Shown here piece after piece: positions 52,801 to 63,309 of a DNA stretch of 64,000 bases; position 1 is the stretch's first letter, and every line of letters starts with the position of its first letter. Under the pieces are notes generated by a model, which was not told the DNA's origin, ran no database searches, and saw only the letters and a program-made list of their open reading frames with translations. The stretch is from Colius striatus (lineage: Eukaryota > Chordata > Aves > Coliiformes > Coliidae), in assembly GCF_028858725.1 (NCBI RefSeq), contig NC_084761.1, positions 22,226,501 to 22,290,500 on the forward strand, in the 5' to 3' direction. The translations under genes and the position numbers were made by a program.

Positions 52801-53223
52801 CATGAGACACCAGTCGTCCTTCTGAAGATGTCCCTCTCCTTCCCCAGATTCAAGGCAGCGAAGGATCCAGCCGGGGACCTCTCTGCTGGGCAGTGGTCGA
52901 GGAAAGGAGGGGGCGAAACGCCTCTCGGCCGTGCCCCCTGGTGTCGGGGCAGCCGTGGGCACGGGCCGGGGGGTTAGTGGGACCAGTGTGGAGGGGTTTG
53001 CGCTGAGGAGCCCTTCTCCGGGCGTCCTGCCTCTGCCGGGAGGGAGTCAGGCTGGCCCCCGTCCCCACCGCGTCGCTGCCAGCCCGGCAGCGGCGGCGGT
53101 CCCGGTACCACCCCCACCCCCCCAGCCCCGGCAACCGACTCCCACCCCGTCCCGGTGCGGCCACGGGCTCTTACCTGCCGGGAGGAGGAGGAGGGCGAGG
53201 AGGAGGCGGCAGCAGCAGCCCAT
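40823..53223 (-). CDS. PARM1: PARM1, prostate androgen-regulated mucin-like protein 1 (complete)
   Basis: Single-pass type I mucin-like membrane protein, reported at Golgi, endosomes and plasma membrane. Minus-strand coding exons: 53223-53175, 42963-42295, 41573-41495 and 40907-40823; phases are continuous, 293 residues (human 310). Exon 1 encodes the signal peptide (MGCCC followed by a Leu-rich core). Exon 2 (residues 17-240) is a Ser/Thr/Pro-rich stalk for O-glycosylation, with N-glycosylation sequons at its start (ENST) and middle (HNAT). Exon 3 encodes the membrane helix (about 242-262, [17 protein letters not shown]). Exon 4 encodes the short cytoplasmic tail [18 protein letters not shown]... 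ending YDDS, which is nearly identical to the mammalian tail and clinches the identity. Intron 1 is about 10 kb. Confidence 0.95.
42295..42963 (-). CDS. PARM1: PARM1 exon 2, mucin stalk
   Basis: A single 669-nt exon holding the whole extracellular Ser/Thr/Pro-rich region. It is GC-rich (CCN and WCN codons), so all frames on both strands lack stops for long stretches; the sense frame is fixed by the signal-peptide and membrane exons. No exact internal tandem repeat is visible. The stalk resembles mammalian PARM1 in composition rather than in order. Confidence 0.9.
42964..53174 (-). other. PARM1 intron 1
   Basis: A 10.2-kb intron with CTTAC donor and CTCCTAG acceptor read on the minus strand. 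It contains the CR1 copy at 47417-47835, a partial local duplication at 44151-44209 (TACAGCTATTA repeated) and otherwise unique sequence. No nested gene was recognised. Confidence 0.75.
47417..47835 (-). mobile_element. CR1 LINE 3' end with open terminal ORF2 fragment
   Basis: Minus-strand CR1 tail ending in the octamer region (CATAGAATCATTG on the plus strand). It keeps a stop-free stretch of the C-terminal ORF2 protein, with motifs [35 protein letters not shown] and [14 protein letters not shown]. It is 5'-truncated and so cannot move, but the open frame suggests it is younger than the other copies here. Its direction is the same as PARM1 transcription. Confidence 0.93.
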
Positions 53224-53560
53224 GGTGCCGGCGGTGGCAGCCGCGGCGGGAGGGACGCGCTGCCCGGCCCCGCCGCCGCCCCGGTCCGGCCCCCGCCGCC
53301 GCCCCCCACCGCCGCCGGCACCGGGCTCACAGCGGCACCTGCCGGCACCGGGGCTCCGGGACCGGGCCGCGCCAGCGCCAGGCGGGATACCGGCGGTGGG
53401 GTTCGGGTCCCTCAGTGGGAAGGTCCGGGCACGGGCACAGGGAACCCAGCGGCTGAGCACCGCGCCGGGAGCCAGCCCCCAGCACAGCACGCCGCGGGCA
53501 TGGGCTGCTCTTGCGCAGCCGGTGGCATCAGGCAGCGGGTCAGGGTGCCCAGTGGCACTG
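52900..53560. promoter_or_regulatory. CpG island over PARM1 promoter and exon 1
   Basis: Very GC- and CpG-rich sequence around the PARM1 start. The start codon context on the minus strand (GGCACCATGG) is near-optimal. The GAG/CTC-rich run inside exon 1 encodes the Leu-rich signal peptide. Confidence 0.7.
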
Positions 53561-55850
53561 CCCCTTGCTCCTCTCAGGGCCTGACCGGCTCCTGCCTGAG
53601 TAGAACTCGTGCATTTAAAGAAATAAAGGCACCGTGCACTCTGACAGAGCCTCCCTCTTCCCTTGAGGGGACGTGGAGCAGAGGCCCTCTCCCACCATGG
53701 CTGGATGAGACTGCCCCTTTCTGCCACAACTGAGGGGTCTGGGGGCCATGGTGGGGGACACTCCAGGTACGTGCACTGAGAGGAGCCAGCCCAGAGCCAG
53801 CAGCCACGGCCCTGCCTTTCCACGGCTCCTAAAGCACAGCTCTTGATGCCCAAAGGAGCCAGCCAGGAGACACCTGCAGCACAGCAAGAGGCACGAGTGC
53901 CGTTGGGTTTTACCTCTTTCCTTCTGGAAAACACTTTGCTGTGCGTGAAATGTTTTCAGGCTGAACTCATCTTCTCTGGGCTTTTTCCTGCTCATCACAG
54001 AAAGCGTCGTCATTGAGCCCAGGGCCGTGGCAGGCTGTCTTTAACCGAGGCTACACAGCCATCTAGTCCGTCGCATTGTGCTGGCTGCCTTTTCTCTGGA
54101 CGGATCCTGGCTCTGGGCCTAAACCAGCAGGACACAAAATCCAGGTCAGCTGGTGTTTCTGGAGCAGACAAGTCACCAGCTATCTTGCTGTACATCGGGC
54201 TACATCAGCATCTCAGCTCTCCTTGAAGCCTTTCCTCCGCTTGGGAGGAGGGAAGATAATGCTGTTATCGCTGCAGGAACTCGGGGTCATGGAAACCGTG
54301 TGATACTTTCCCTGCTGCTGGTTTCCCATCCTGGTGGTTTGGTGGGTTTTTTTTTACTTTCTTCTGCAGAAGGTGCTCTGTGTTTCCATGGGCAGGAGGA
54401 GGGGTGCAAACCTCATGCCTCAGCTGGGTGCTGGGGTGCCAAGGGCTGGGCTGTGGACTCCAGATGCCATCTGCTGGTCACCTCTGCCTGGTCCCATCAG
54501 CATTGGCACCTCACCAGGGCAGCCTCTGCCTGGCCACTTCTGCCTCGTCTCAACAACCTGTTCTCATTAGCAGAGCCGCCACACCTGCCCAGTCACTGTG
54601 GCACAGTCAGTTCTGCCTGGCCACATCTGGGAGTGACATCTGCCTGACCTCGTCTGGAGGTGACACCTGCCTGGCCATACAGGTCCCTGGGTGTCCCCCA
54701 GGAAAGCTGTGATACAGCATCACTGAGAGCAGAGCACATATGGCCAGTGAGAGACCTCTTTTCGGAGATACCTTCTGCCAGCCCTTCCCTGTTCTGGACA
54801 ACGGTGTCTCCAGTGACATCTTCTTTGGGGCTCCAGCTCTTTTAAAATCTCTTTCAGATGCTTTTTTTTTCTCCCTAATTTTATCCAGCTATGAAGGATG
54901 TCAAGGGGAGATTGTTTTCTTTTGGTGGGCAGAAGTTTTTCTGCCTGTTCCCTGCTTTTGCCTGTCCCACGAAGATGAAGCCAACTTCTCTTGGGTGGCG
55001 CCGTGCCACGTCCAGGTGCCAGCTGCTGATTTCTCCAGTCTTGCCCAAGAGCACCCTGTCCCCAGGGGAGTTTTGCGACGTTTCCTTGGTGGTTTTGCAC
55101 CCCTTGCCTGCTTTCGGGGGCTGGAGCGGGGCTCTCCCCCCGCCACCGGCCGGGAGCCGGGATGGCCCCAGCCGAGGGGCCGGCAGTATCGGTGTGCCCG
55201 CCTTGCAGCTGGGTTTTTTGGCTGCCCCGGGCCACGGGAGCTCGCTCACTGCCTGGTCGGCGGCCAAATGGCATGGCTGGGTGGCTGCCAGGGCTCACAT
55301 TAATAGCTGCCAGCCTGTGGTTTGAGGTCACTCGTTCTTTCCAGTCTTTCATTTCCCGCCCTTCGCCTTATTTCACGCCTGTAATGACCCTGAGCAGGTG
55401 GCAGCCCTGACACCCCTCCACGCCTTGACTCTTCTTTGGAGGAGGACTCTTCCTTTGGGCCAGGACAGCATTAGCTTGTGGCACTGTATCCCTCGGTGAA
55501 CACTCCCAGATGCCAGGAGGGGATGTGCCAGAATCCTGGGGAGGGACACCTTTCACTCCCGCGAGGCTGTTCTCCTCCGTGGGGCACCAGAAAACAGCCT
55601 CCCAGGCATCCCAAGGCAAAAAAAGACCCCAAAACACCAAAACCCAAACTCAAAACCCAAGGCCAGGATGCAGAAGGCTTATGCCAAGGCACAGTCCCTC
55701 GCAAAATAATTTGTAGCTGCCGTCATTCCCTGCCAAGGGCTCTGGAAGGGTGTTTTATTAGTAACTCGCTATGAATAAATCTCCCTTTTCATAACAGGCT
55801 GAGCAGGGATAAATGGCTCAGGGGAGGAACGCCCGGAGCCTCGCTCGGAA
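53561..55850. other. PARM1-BTC head-to-head intergenic region
   Basis: No gene recognised. A loosely repetitive TCTGCCTGGCCAC / GTGACACCTGCCTGG pattern occupies about 54475-54690, overlapping a CTCF-like motif on the minus strand at 54463-54477. An A/C-rich run (CCCAAAACACCAAAACCCAA) lies near 55630. Confidence 0.55.
54463..54477 (-). promoter_or_regulatory. CTCF-like core motif between PARM1 and BTC
   Basis: On the minus strand CCAGCAGATGGCATC fits the CTCF core CCASYAGRKGGCRSY at 14 of 15 positions. Motif evidence only. Confidence 0.35.
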
Positions 55851-56420
55851 AGCAGGCTGGTGGGATGGAGGTGGGTGTGCGGCGGCTCTCGCTCCCCGAA
55901 TCCCCAGGGAAGTTGTGGGGGGACAGGCATGGGGGCGGTAAGGGGCTGCGCGGGACGCGCCGGGGCATCCCCGTGCCGTCATGGGATTCCTCCGGCGGGG
56001 TGGGAGCCGGGCAGCTGGAGGAGGAGGAGGAAGAGGAGGAGGAGGAGGGCGGGGGTGCTGGCAGCGGCCACCCCCGTCCCGGCGCGGCCCGCCCCGCCGT
56101 AGCTGCCGCGCACCGGGCAGGCGGCGGCAGCGGCGCGTATGGAGGCGGCGGCGGCGGCTCCGGCGCTGGGAGGCGGCCCCGGTACCCTGCTGCTCTGCCT
56201 GGCCCTCGCCTCCGGTAAGCACGGGGCACCCGGGGCGGCGCGGCTCGGCACCGGCGGTCCCCCTTGCAATGCCACGGTCCCAGTCCCGGACTGCCCCGGC
56301 CGGCTGGATGCTTCCCGGGAACGACCCCAGGGTGCTCCCCGCTGTCCCAGCCCGGTGTCTCCCTCCCCTGCCCGGTGCCACCTCCTCCGTCCCGGCCCTG
56401 TCCTCTCCCGGTGTTGCCCG
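55850..56420. promoter_or_regulatory. CpG-rich promoter region of BTC
   Basis: CpG-dense block with a GGA-rich purine microsatellite at 56017-56049, about 90 bp before the BTC start codon. The start context (GCGTATGG) has G at +4 but lacks the purine at -3. Confidence 0.65.
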
Positions 56421-59400
56421 TGTCCCAGCCCGCTGCTTGCTGGCCCCACCTGCTTTCCTGTCTCATTCCTGTGCTCCCCGGTGTCTATCCTGGTGCTACC
56501 TCATCCCATCCCACCACTCCCGCTGTCTGATCCCACCTCTCCCTGTATCCCAGTGCTCGCGGTCCCCACCTAGGCATTTCTCCAGTTCCACCCCACTGAT
56601 TCCCTGTGTCCCCTGGACAATCTCACTCCAGTCCTTTCCCCATGCCCAGCCTGGTGTTTACCTGTCCTTGTGCTCCCCTAAGCTTCCCTGTGCCCATCTC
56701 CATACTCCCCTAGCTCCCATCCTGCTTGTCCCCACCATCCCATCCCATCCCATCCCATCCCATCCCATCCCATCCCATCCCATCCCATCCCATCCCACTG
56801 CTGCCCCATGCCTGTGCTGCCTCATGTCTGAATCCCTGAATCCCTCAGGGCCAGAGTGTCCTGGCTGGGCCCTGGGGTGGGACTGGGATGCTTTTACTGA
56901 CTGTGGATAGAACACTGCTCACGGATGCCCAAATACTCACGTTTCACCATCCTTGGCCGCACTGGGGATGGGGATGAGGGGCCAGTATCTGTTTGTCAAG
57001 TGTGCGAGTGTCCCCAAGTTAGTCTGGGATAGGGGCAGTGCTGCAAGCAGCTGCCTTCTCTGGGCAGCCAGGAGATAACCATGGGCAGGCCTGAACATCA
57101 GCCAGGCTTAGCAATACCCCCCAGCAGAGAGTGCCAGCCCTGGGGTTTCGGGGGAGCCTTCCCCTACGATGGGAGCAGTTTGGGTTTGGCCCTTTGGCAG
57201 GGCTGGTGACAGCAAAACCTGCCAAACCTGTGCTGGCAGGAGGAGATCAAGAGTAGCTGTCCTGGGACAGGGCTGGGATGCCCATCTGAGCAAGGCACTG
57301 TCCCAGGCAATTGCTCTCCTGAAATTCAGGCTTTCCCAGGGCAATGTAGAGGGTGTTATGGCAAAATAATCCAGTGTTTGGGATGCTTTCCTGGGTTATC
57401 TCTGGCTGCTCAGGAGAGGCTGCAGCCTTAGATAGAGGAGCCAGGCTCTCCGTGCATCAAAGAGATGAGGTTGTTTTGCACCCACAGCTCCTGGGTGCTG
57501 GGATCTGAGTGTTAGGAGGAAAATACTGCAGCCCAGAGCTGATAATGCTACCAGGCAGTCCTTGCCATGGGGATGCCAAAGCTCTGCATCTGTTTGCAAT
57601 AAGGGTGGGGATCTTGTCTTGGTGGGGATCTTTCCGTACTGAGCTGTGAACTTGGTCACCATGGGTGAAATCAGCCTCCCACCCTGCACCGCTGTGTGCC
57701 CGCACCACCCACAGCTGCTTCCCGGGGAGGCAGCCGCCCCGTGGCTCATCCCCTGGCTCCCACTGAGCAGCTCCCACCCTGCTGCATGGGCGAGACCCCA
57801 GTGGTGGGCTCCATCTCCTCCCTGTCAGGACCTTTCAGCCAGGGAGGGGATGCTTGCTGATGGGCAAGCCCCGGCAGAGGCTCGGCCCCGGCCCTGTTGC
57901 AGCTCTGTTACCCAAAGTTCGTCATTAGCACAGCAGTGGCTATATATAGCCAGGAGGGATGCATGTGCTGGGAATGTCTCTGCCATGGGACAGGGGAACA
58001 AGGCTGTCTTGGCTCTGTTGTACAAACTCTCCCCTCTCTGTGAGGCCTCGGTATGGCCAAGCTGCAAAGCCGGGTGGAAACACCTCCTCACTTCGGTGTG
58101 CCATGCCACAGGAGCCACCCAGCACCCTGCCCCGTCAGGCAGGACCTGTCCCCGCTCCCCTGGGTGTCACTGCAGGTGGGTGAACCCTGGGGAGGGCTGG
58201 GCTGGGAGCAGGGCTGTGCTGAGTCAGTGTCGGTATGCCAGCGATCCGGTTACCACTGGTGTGCCAGGGCTCAGCTGGCCCTTAGCCAGAAAGTGTGGTC
58301 ACCCCTTTCCTGGCTCATTTTGTGCCAGGCAGCCCATGGCCTGGTGCAGCAGTGAAGGATGTTGCAATGGGGATTTAGGACACTGGAAGCCACTGGGCTT
58401 TGCTGAGTGTCAGTGTTGCAGTCTCCTCACTCCCATGGCCAGCTGCTCTGAAACCCGGGCTCTTAAAAATGGTCAGTGCAGTGGGTCAGAACTCCCTGAG
58501 GACCTGAGGATCACTCCCTGCATCCTTCCTGGGGAATGGAGCTACTGGCTGCCTGCAGGCAGGGCTGCTTCCCCCAAAACCCACCCTGATGGCTCCCCAA
58601 CCCCTGTGCTGGGACGTTGGTGGGTGGAGCAGACAGACAGGGATCAGCTTTCCCTTCTCCTCTCCCCTGGGGAAAAGCTGCCGCTGCCAGGGAAGGGGAG
58701 CTGTGGGCACAGCTGAGGAGCCCTTTGTAGGTCCCCTCCCTGCGGCTGTGTGGGGCGGTGGTGGTGGTGCTGAGGCTCTGGCCAGCTTCCCCCGCTCTGA
58801 GCTGTCTCTGCTGTGTTTCAGGCTTGCCATTTTTCAGTTGTGTGGGTGCTGACGCCAACGTCACGGCCAGCCATGGCACAGAGGAGCTCACCTGCGGCCC
58901 GGCTGAGAGCTGCACGGGTGAGGATGCTTGGGGGAGCTGGTGGCATTGGGCAGCAGCTGGGCAGTGTGAGGGAGAGGACCAGGAGGGAGGATGGGCAACA
59001 TGTTTTGTCTAGCGTAGCCATGTGGCATCCACCAAGTCGGGAAGCAGCCAGGGTGGGCACACTACAGCCAAGGACACATGCCCCGGTGGCTCTTTGCAGC
59101 TGCCCAGGCTTGGACATGCTTTTGGGATGGACTAGCTCTGGGATGCTCCTGCCTCTGGGCAAAACCATAACCCCCAGAGAGGGAGGATTTCTTTGTCCAT
59201 GTCATCCCCAGGGAACGTAACGCAGCTGAGGCGGCAGAGTCACTTCTCCAGGTGCCCGGAGGAGTACAAGCACTACTGCGTCAAAGGGAGATGCCGTTTC
59301 CTCGTGGCCGAGCAGGCGCCCGCTTGTGTGTAAGCCACCACCAGCGGCGGGGACATGCAGCACGGGGTGGGGATGTGGTACCCAGCCTCCTCGGGCAAGA

Positions 59401-60007
59401 GGGAGCCTCAGGCACGGGCATCATGGTGGTTTTCAGACCCCCCCCACCTCTGCCTCCTCTGTGCCACGGGGCAGGTGTGAGCGAGGATACACGGGGGCTC
59501 GCTGCGAGAGGGTGGACATCTTCTACCTGCGAGGTGACCAAGGCCAGATCGTCATCATCTCCTTGATTGCCGCCATCGTCACCCTCATCATCCTCATCGT
59601 CTGTGCCTGCCTCTGCAGTTAGTAAGTGAAAGGGGCAGGGCAAAGGATGGGAAGGGAAGGGGCAGCCCCAGACTGGGAGGGAATCCTGCCAGCTCAGGGC
59701 AGGTTGAATCTGGGCTGCCCTAGCCTGGTGGGATGTGGCCTGTGAGGCTGCTGGGAGATGTATGGCTTTGGGGTCAGGTGTAGTCCCATCCAGAGCTCCT
59801 GCATGGTGAGAGCAGAGGGAGGAGGAGCAGCATTGCTGCAACACCTCATTTGGCTTTTTCTATTTGGCTTTGTTTTAATTATTCCCCCCGTGTTCCTCAA
59901 GCCACTGTCGGAAGCAGCGCAGGAAGAGAAAGGCAGAAGAGATGGAGACACTGAACAAGACTTTGCCTTCCAAAGGCGAGGACGTGGTGGAGACGGGCAT
60001 CGTGTGA
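56139..60007 (+). CDS. BTC: BTC, betacellulin precursor (complete)
   Basis: EGF-family growth factor precursor; the shed ectodomain activates EGFR and ErbB4. Coding exons: 56139-56214, 58822-58917, 59212-59329, 59475-59621 and 59902-60007; phases are continuous, 180 residues (human 178). An N-terminal signal peptide with a Leu-rich core precedes a short propeptide with two NVT sequons (38-40 and 59-61). The EGF domain spans 72-107 with six cysteines spaced C-X7-C-X4-C-X10-C-X1-C-X8-C, exactly the family pattern; HFSRCP.EYKHYC, KGRCRF and GARCERVD are betacellulin hallmarks. The juxtamembrane segment FYLRGDQGQ leads to a membrane helix at about 122-144, then a basic cytoplasmic tail (HCRKQRRKRK). 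The residue five after the last EGF cysteine is Ile rather than the usual Leu. Confidence 0.96.
56215..58821 (+). other. BTC intron 1
   Basis: A 2.6-kb GC-rich intron. It contains the (CATCC)12 microsatellite and an unexplained 356-codon open frame on the sense strand at 57646-58716. No other recognisable exon. Confidence 0.65.
56736..56795 (+). repeat. (CATCC)12 pentanucleotide microsatellite
   Basis: Twelve uninterrupted copies of CATCC in BTC intron 1. The GC-rich neighbourhood upstream also has scattered imperfect CATCC/CCCAT units. Being perfect, it is probably length-variable. Confidence 0.95.
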
Positions 60008-60205
60008 AGGTGCCCGGGGCTGGGGGGCTGGGCAGAAAGGGTGGTCGGGGTCCCTGCTGGGGACATCGGCTGAGGCCAATGCCATCCTCTCTCTCTGCAG
60101 GAGCTCCAGGAACCTGCAGGCGGGTCCCGGACGGCAGCACCGGCTGGCTCGATGGGCGAGGGATAAAACTTACAACCGGCTGAATAAAGGGGCGATGGAA
60201 AGGTG
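60008..60205 (+). other. BTC 3' UTR with poly(A) signal
   Basis: Very short UTR: AATAAA lies at 60183-60188, followed by a GT-rich run (GGTGTCCGAGTGCCGCGTGG). A possible UTR acceptor ends at 60100 (CTCTCTGCAG), but the matching donor after the stop codon (GTGCCC) is weak, so splicing is uncertain. Confidence 0.6.
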
Positions 60206-60410
60206 TCCGAGTGCCGCGTGGTCCTTATGGGCCCCTCTCACCACCATCCCCCAAATTCCGGCACTCTCCTCCCCTGGCGCATCCTGCAACAGTGACATTT
60301 GCCCGCCATCCTGCCTCTCCCCAGCCTTGCCAAGGCCGACGCGGGAGGGGAGGGCACGGAGAGGTCCCACCGTGCCCGGTACCGGAGGGGCTGCAGTGCC
60401 GATCGCCACT

Positions 60411-60533
60411 CACTAGGGGGCGCTGCCCATCGTGGTGTCGCGCCGCGGCCGCCAGAGGGCGCCGCCGTGCGGGGCAAGTGTGCGGTGGCGCCGAGAGGCT
60501 TCAACAGCCCCGCGCGGCCGCCAGGGGGCGCCG
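60411..60533 (+). promoter_or_regulatory. Cluster of three CTCF-like motifs
   Basis: Three forward-oriented matches to the CTCF core: CACTAGGGGGCGCTG (60411-60425), CCGCCAGAGGGCGCCG (60449-60464) and CCGCCAGGGGGCGCCG (60518-60533). The last two share a longer GGCCGCCAG(A/G)GGGCGCCGCC block, suggesting local duplication. The cluster lies between the BTC poly(A) site and the minisatellite. Occupancy is inferred from motif only. Confidence 0.55.
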
Positions 60534-60587
60534 CCGCCGCGGGAACGGCTACAGGAAGCGGGACGCGGCAGCTGCTCCCGCCCCCCC

Positions 60588-61213
60588 ATCACACCCCCGC
60601 ACACCACACACACCCGCCCCGTCACACACCACACACCCGCCCATCACACACCCCACACACGCTCCTCATCACACACCACACACCACACACACCCGCCCCA
60701 TCACACACCCCACACCACACACACGCCCCGTCACACACCCCACACCACACACACCCGCCCATCACACACCACACACCACACACACCCGCCCATCACACAC
60801 CACACACCACACACACCCGCCCATCACACACCACACACCACACACACCCGCCCATCACACACCACACACCACACACACGCTCCTCATCACACACCACACA
60901 CCACACACACCCGCCCATCACACACCACACACCACACACACCCGCCCATCACACACCACACACCACACACACCCGCCCATCACACACCACACACCACACA
61001 CACCCGCCCATCACACACCACACACCACACACACCCGCCCATCACACACCACACACCACACACACCCGCCCATCACACACCACACACCACACACACCCGC
61101 CCATCACACACCACACACCACACACACCCGCCCATCACACACCACACACCACACACACCCGCCCCGTCACACACCCCACACCACACACACCTGCCCCGTC
61201 ACACACCACACAC
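60588..61213 (+). repeat. 31-bp A/C-rich minisatellite, about 20 copies
   Basis: Tandem array built on a 31-bp unit containing CACCCGCCCATCACACACCA plus CACACC repeats. Copies between about 60735 and 61150 are nearly identical; those at both ends vary (CGCTCCTCAT and CGCCCCGTCACAC variants). One strand is almost free of G. Because 31 is not a multiple of three and the unit has no stop on the plus strand, all three plus frames stay open across the array, making long spurious His/Thr/Pro ORFs. Confidence 0.97.
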
Positions 61214-61640
61214 TGCGCGCGGTTCCGCCGGGCCCGGGGCAGCTGCCGCGTCTCCCCGCGCAGGGCCGAGCGGAACCCGGCATGTCCGGACGCGCTCCGG
61301 GCCGGGCCGGGCCAGGCCGAGGGTGCCGCCGTGCTAGGGCGGCTCCGGGCGCGCCTCTCATGGTCCCCGGAGCGGGGCGGCCGCAGCCAGCGGGTGGGAA
61401 CCGGTGACGACGCCGTGTTCGGGCCGCCTCGGGCAGCCTCGGTGTCTCGGGACACGGCCAGGTGAGGGAAACTGGGCGAAACTGGGGGCAAATTGGTGAG
61501 AACAGGGGTAAGATGGGTGAACCAGGGCCGTGCCGCCCCTCCTGCCCCCGCTGGCGGGCTCTGTGGGCACCGCCTCTGCCCTGGTTCTCCGCGGGGGCTC
61601 TTGCTGAGACTCCGGGGGCCGGCAGCCGCTAGTCCCGGGC
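61214..61640. promoter_or_regulatory. Orphan CpG island after the minisatellite
   Basis: CpG-dense block with no recognised gene. A GT donor in good context (GGCCAG/GTGAGG) at 61461/61462 makes 61214-61461 a possible non-coding first exon on the plus strand. No conserved protein can be read from it. It could be the promoter of the next gene or of a lncRNA. Confidence 0.4.
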
Positions 61641-63309
61641 GCAGGCTTCGCAGCAGCAAGCGCTGCCGGCCCTGCCTGTGCTGGCAGCCACGGGGCAGCG
61701 GTTTGTTTCCCTCTGCCCCTGGGCCCGAACCCCATGTTGTCCCTGAGGACTTTTCTGGTGGGTTTTGGCCCCACTCCCCCAAGGTCCCCTCTTTGGAGTC
61801 AACGGCTGCAGCTTGGCCTGGGTGGCTGGAGGTCCCGAGCAGCTCCTCATTTGCACTTTGGGGTCAGCTTCTGCTCAAACCAGCACCTGGCGTCCAGCTG
61901 TGGGGGCCCATGCACTGCTTCTCCCAGCTGGTACCTGCGGTACCAGGCAGGGCTGGAGGCTCCAGGGGCAGTCAGTGACTGGGCTTCTTCCCCTCGGCAC
62001 AAACACTGGCTAGTTTCTTCTCCCCTGGTCCTTCCCGAAGCGGTTGCCGGCAGAATGGACCCCTCAGCCTGACGCTGGCTCTGCTGTAGCTGGGGAGAGC
62101 TGGGAGCAGTGAGTGTGGGAGCTGCTGCAGGAGGACACTGGTTCCCACTGGTGTTCAGCCCTTCGGCCCTGCCCAGTGTCATCCTCACAGGGGATGCCCC
62201 AGGGCCGGAGCTGGCAGTGTCGGGCACTCTGGGAGGAGCTTTGCTTTGACTGAAACCTTCCTTTTGAGCTCCAGACACGCTGTGGTGGGAGCAGAGGCTG
62301 CTCTGGGGACTCCCACCGGCTCCTGCAGCCCCAGCAGCAAGACGGTGAAGCCGCCTGGCCAAGCACAGGTAGTGATGCCATCACGGTGCTGCTGGTGCCT
62401 CAGGAGGTGTTGGTGGCGCAGGTGGTGCTGTGTGGCTTGTGCTGGCACGTGGGGAAGGCTCATCCAGGCACCTGGATGGGGAACACGGCTCCAAGGTGAT
62501 GAGCACCAAGTGACACCAGTGGGGACAATGTGCCTGCTGAGGCGAATGCTGTGACAGTGGCCAAGTACAGCTGCGCAGAGGGACCTGGGTGCTTGTTGGG
62601 GCCAAGTCCCTGCAGGATCCCCAGAGATGGAGGGACTGATGGAGTGTCACTGGCCATGGGAGCAGGGTGCTGGAGCACCAGAACCAAGAGAGCATGAGGG
62701 AGCCAGGCCTGGCTGGTGCTCAGGGAGTGGTTTTGTGCTTGAGACATGTTGGCTTTGCCCTGGGGGACCCTGCAGTTCCTGTCCCCACAACTGCCCCTGA
62801 GACAAGGATGGGCAGGTTGGTGCTGTGCGTTTGAGGAAGTGACAGTGGGTGCTGGTGGGGTTGGGTCTAGACCCCCCTAGCACTGTAGCTGCTGGTCATG
62901 GGTCTGTGCCACCACTGCTGCTGTGCAGGGTGAGGGATTTTCAGTCAGGTCTTGGCTCTCACACAGTGTCCTGGGAAGAAGTGGGATGTCCCACCTCAGG
63001 TGTGCAGTGCTGTGTTGCTGCAGGGCTGCCTGTGCCCAGGAGGCAGTGGCGTTTGCCAGGGCAGCAGCCCCAGGGGCTCTGCAGGCCAGACTGTGCAAGG
63101 CCACTGTGAGCTCTGACTGTCTTTCCCTCTTTTCAAGTCTCTGCTGGGACAGAGTTAAACCACAGTATGTGTGCAGGGAGAAATGGATGGACGGACAGAG
63201 GAGCGCCAGCCAAGACCAGAAGCTGTGTGGGGCATGAGCCTCAGGAAGGGGCCAAGCTGCCTGTGCTGAAGCCAGTGCTGCAGCCTGTCCTTTCCTCACC
63301 CACCCAGAG
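61641..63309. other. Right-hand intergenic region, no gene recognised
   Basis: GC-rich unique sequence. I searched for EGF-type exons (AREG, EREG and EPGN follow BTC in mammals) by their Cys spacing and found none. Many medium-length open frames exist on both strands, none with family motifs. Confidence 0.55.

Noticed and set aside
53047-53934. 295-codon minus-strand ORF over the PARM1 promoter
   Set aside because: It includes the PARM1 signal peptide frame but runs through its splice donor and far upstream through CpG-island sequence. The spliced PARM1 model accounts for the coding part.
60211-61407. 398-codon His/Thr/Pro repeat ORF and two similar ones in the other plus frames
   Set aside because: Products of the stop-free 31-bp minisatellite. 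All three frames being open shows there is no selected reading frame.
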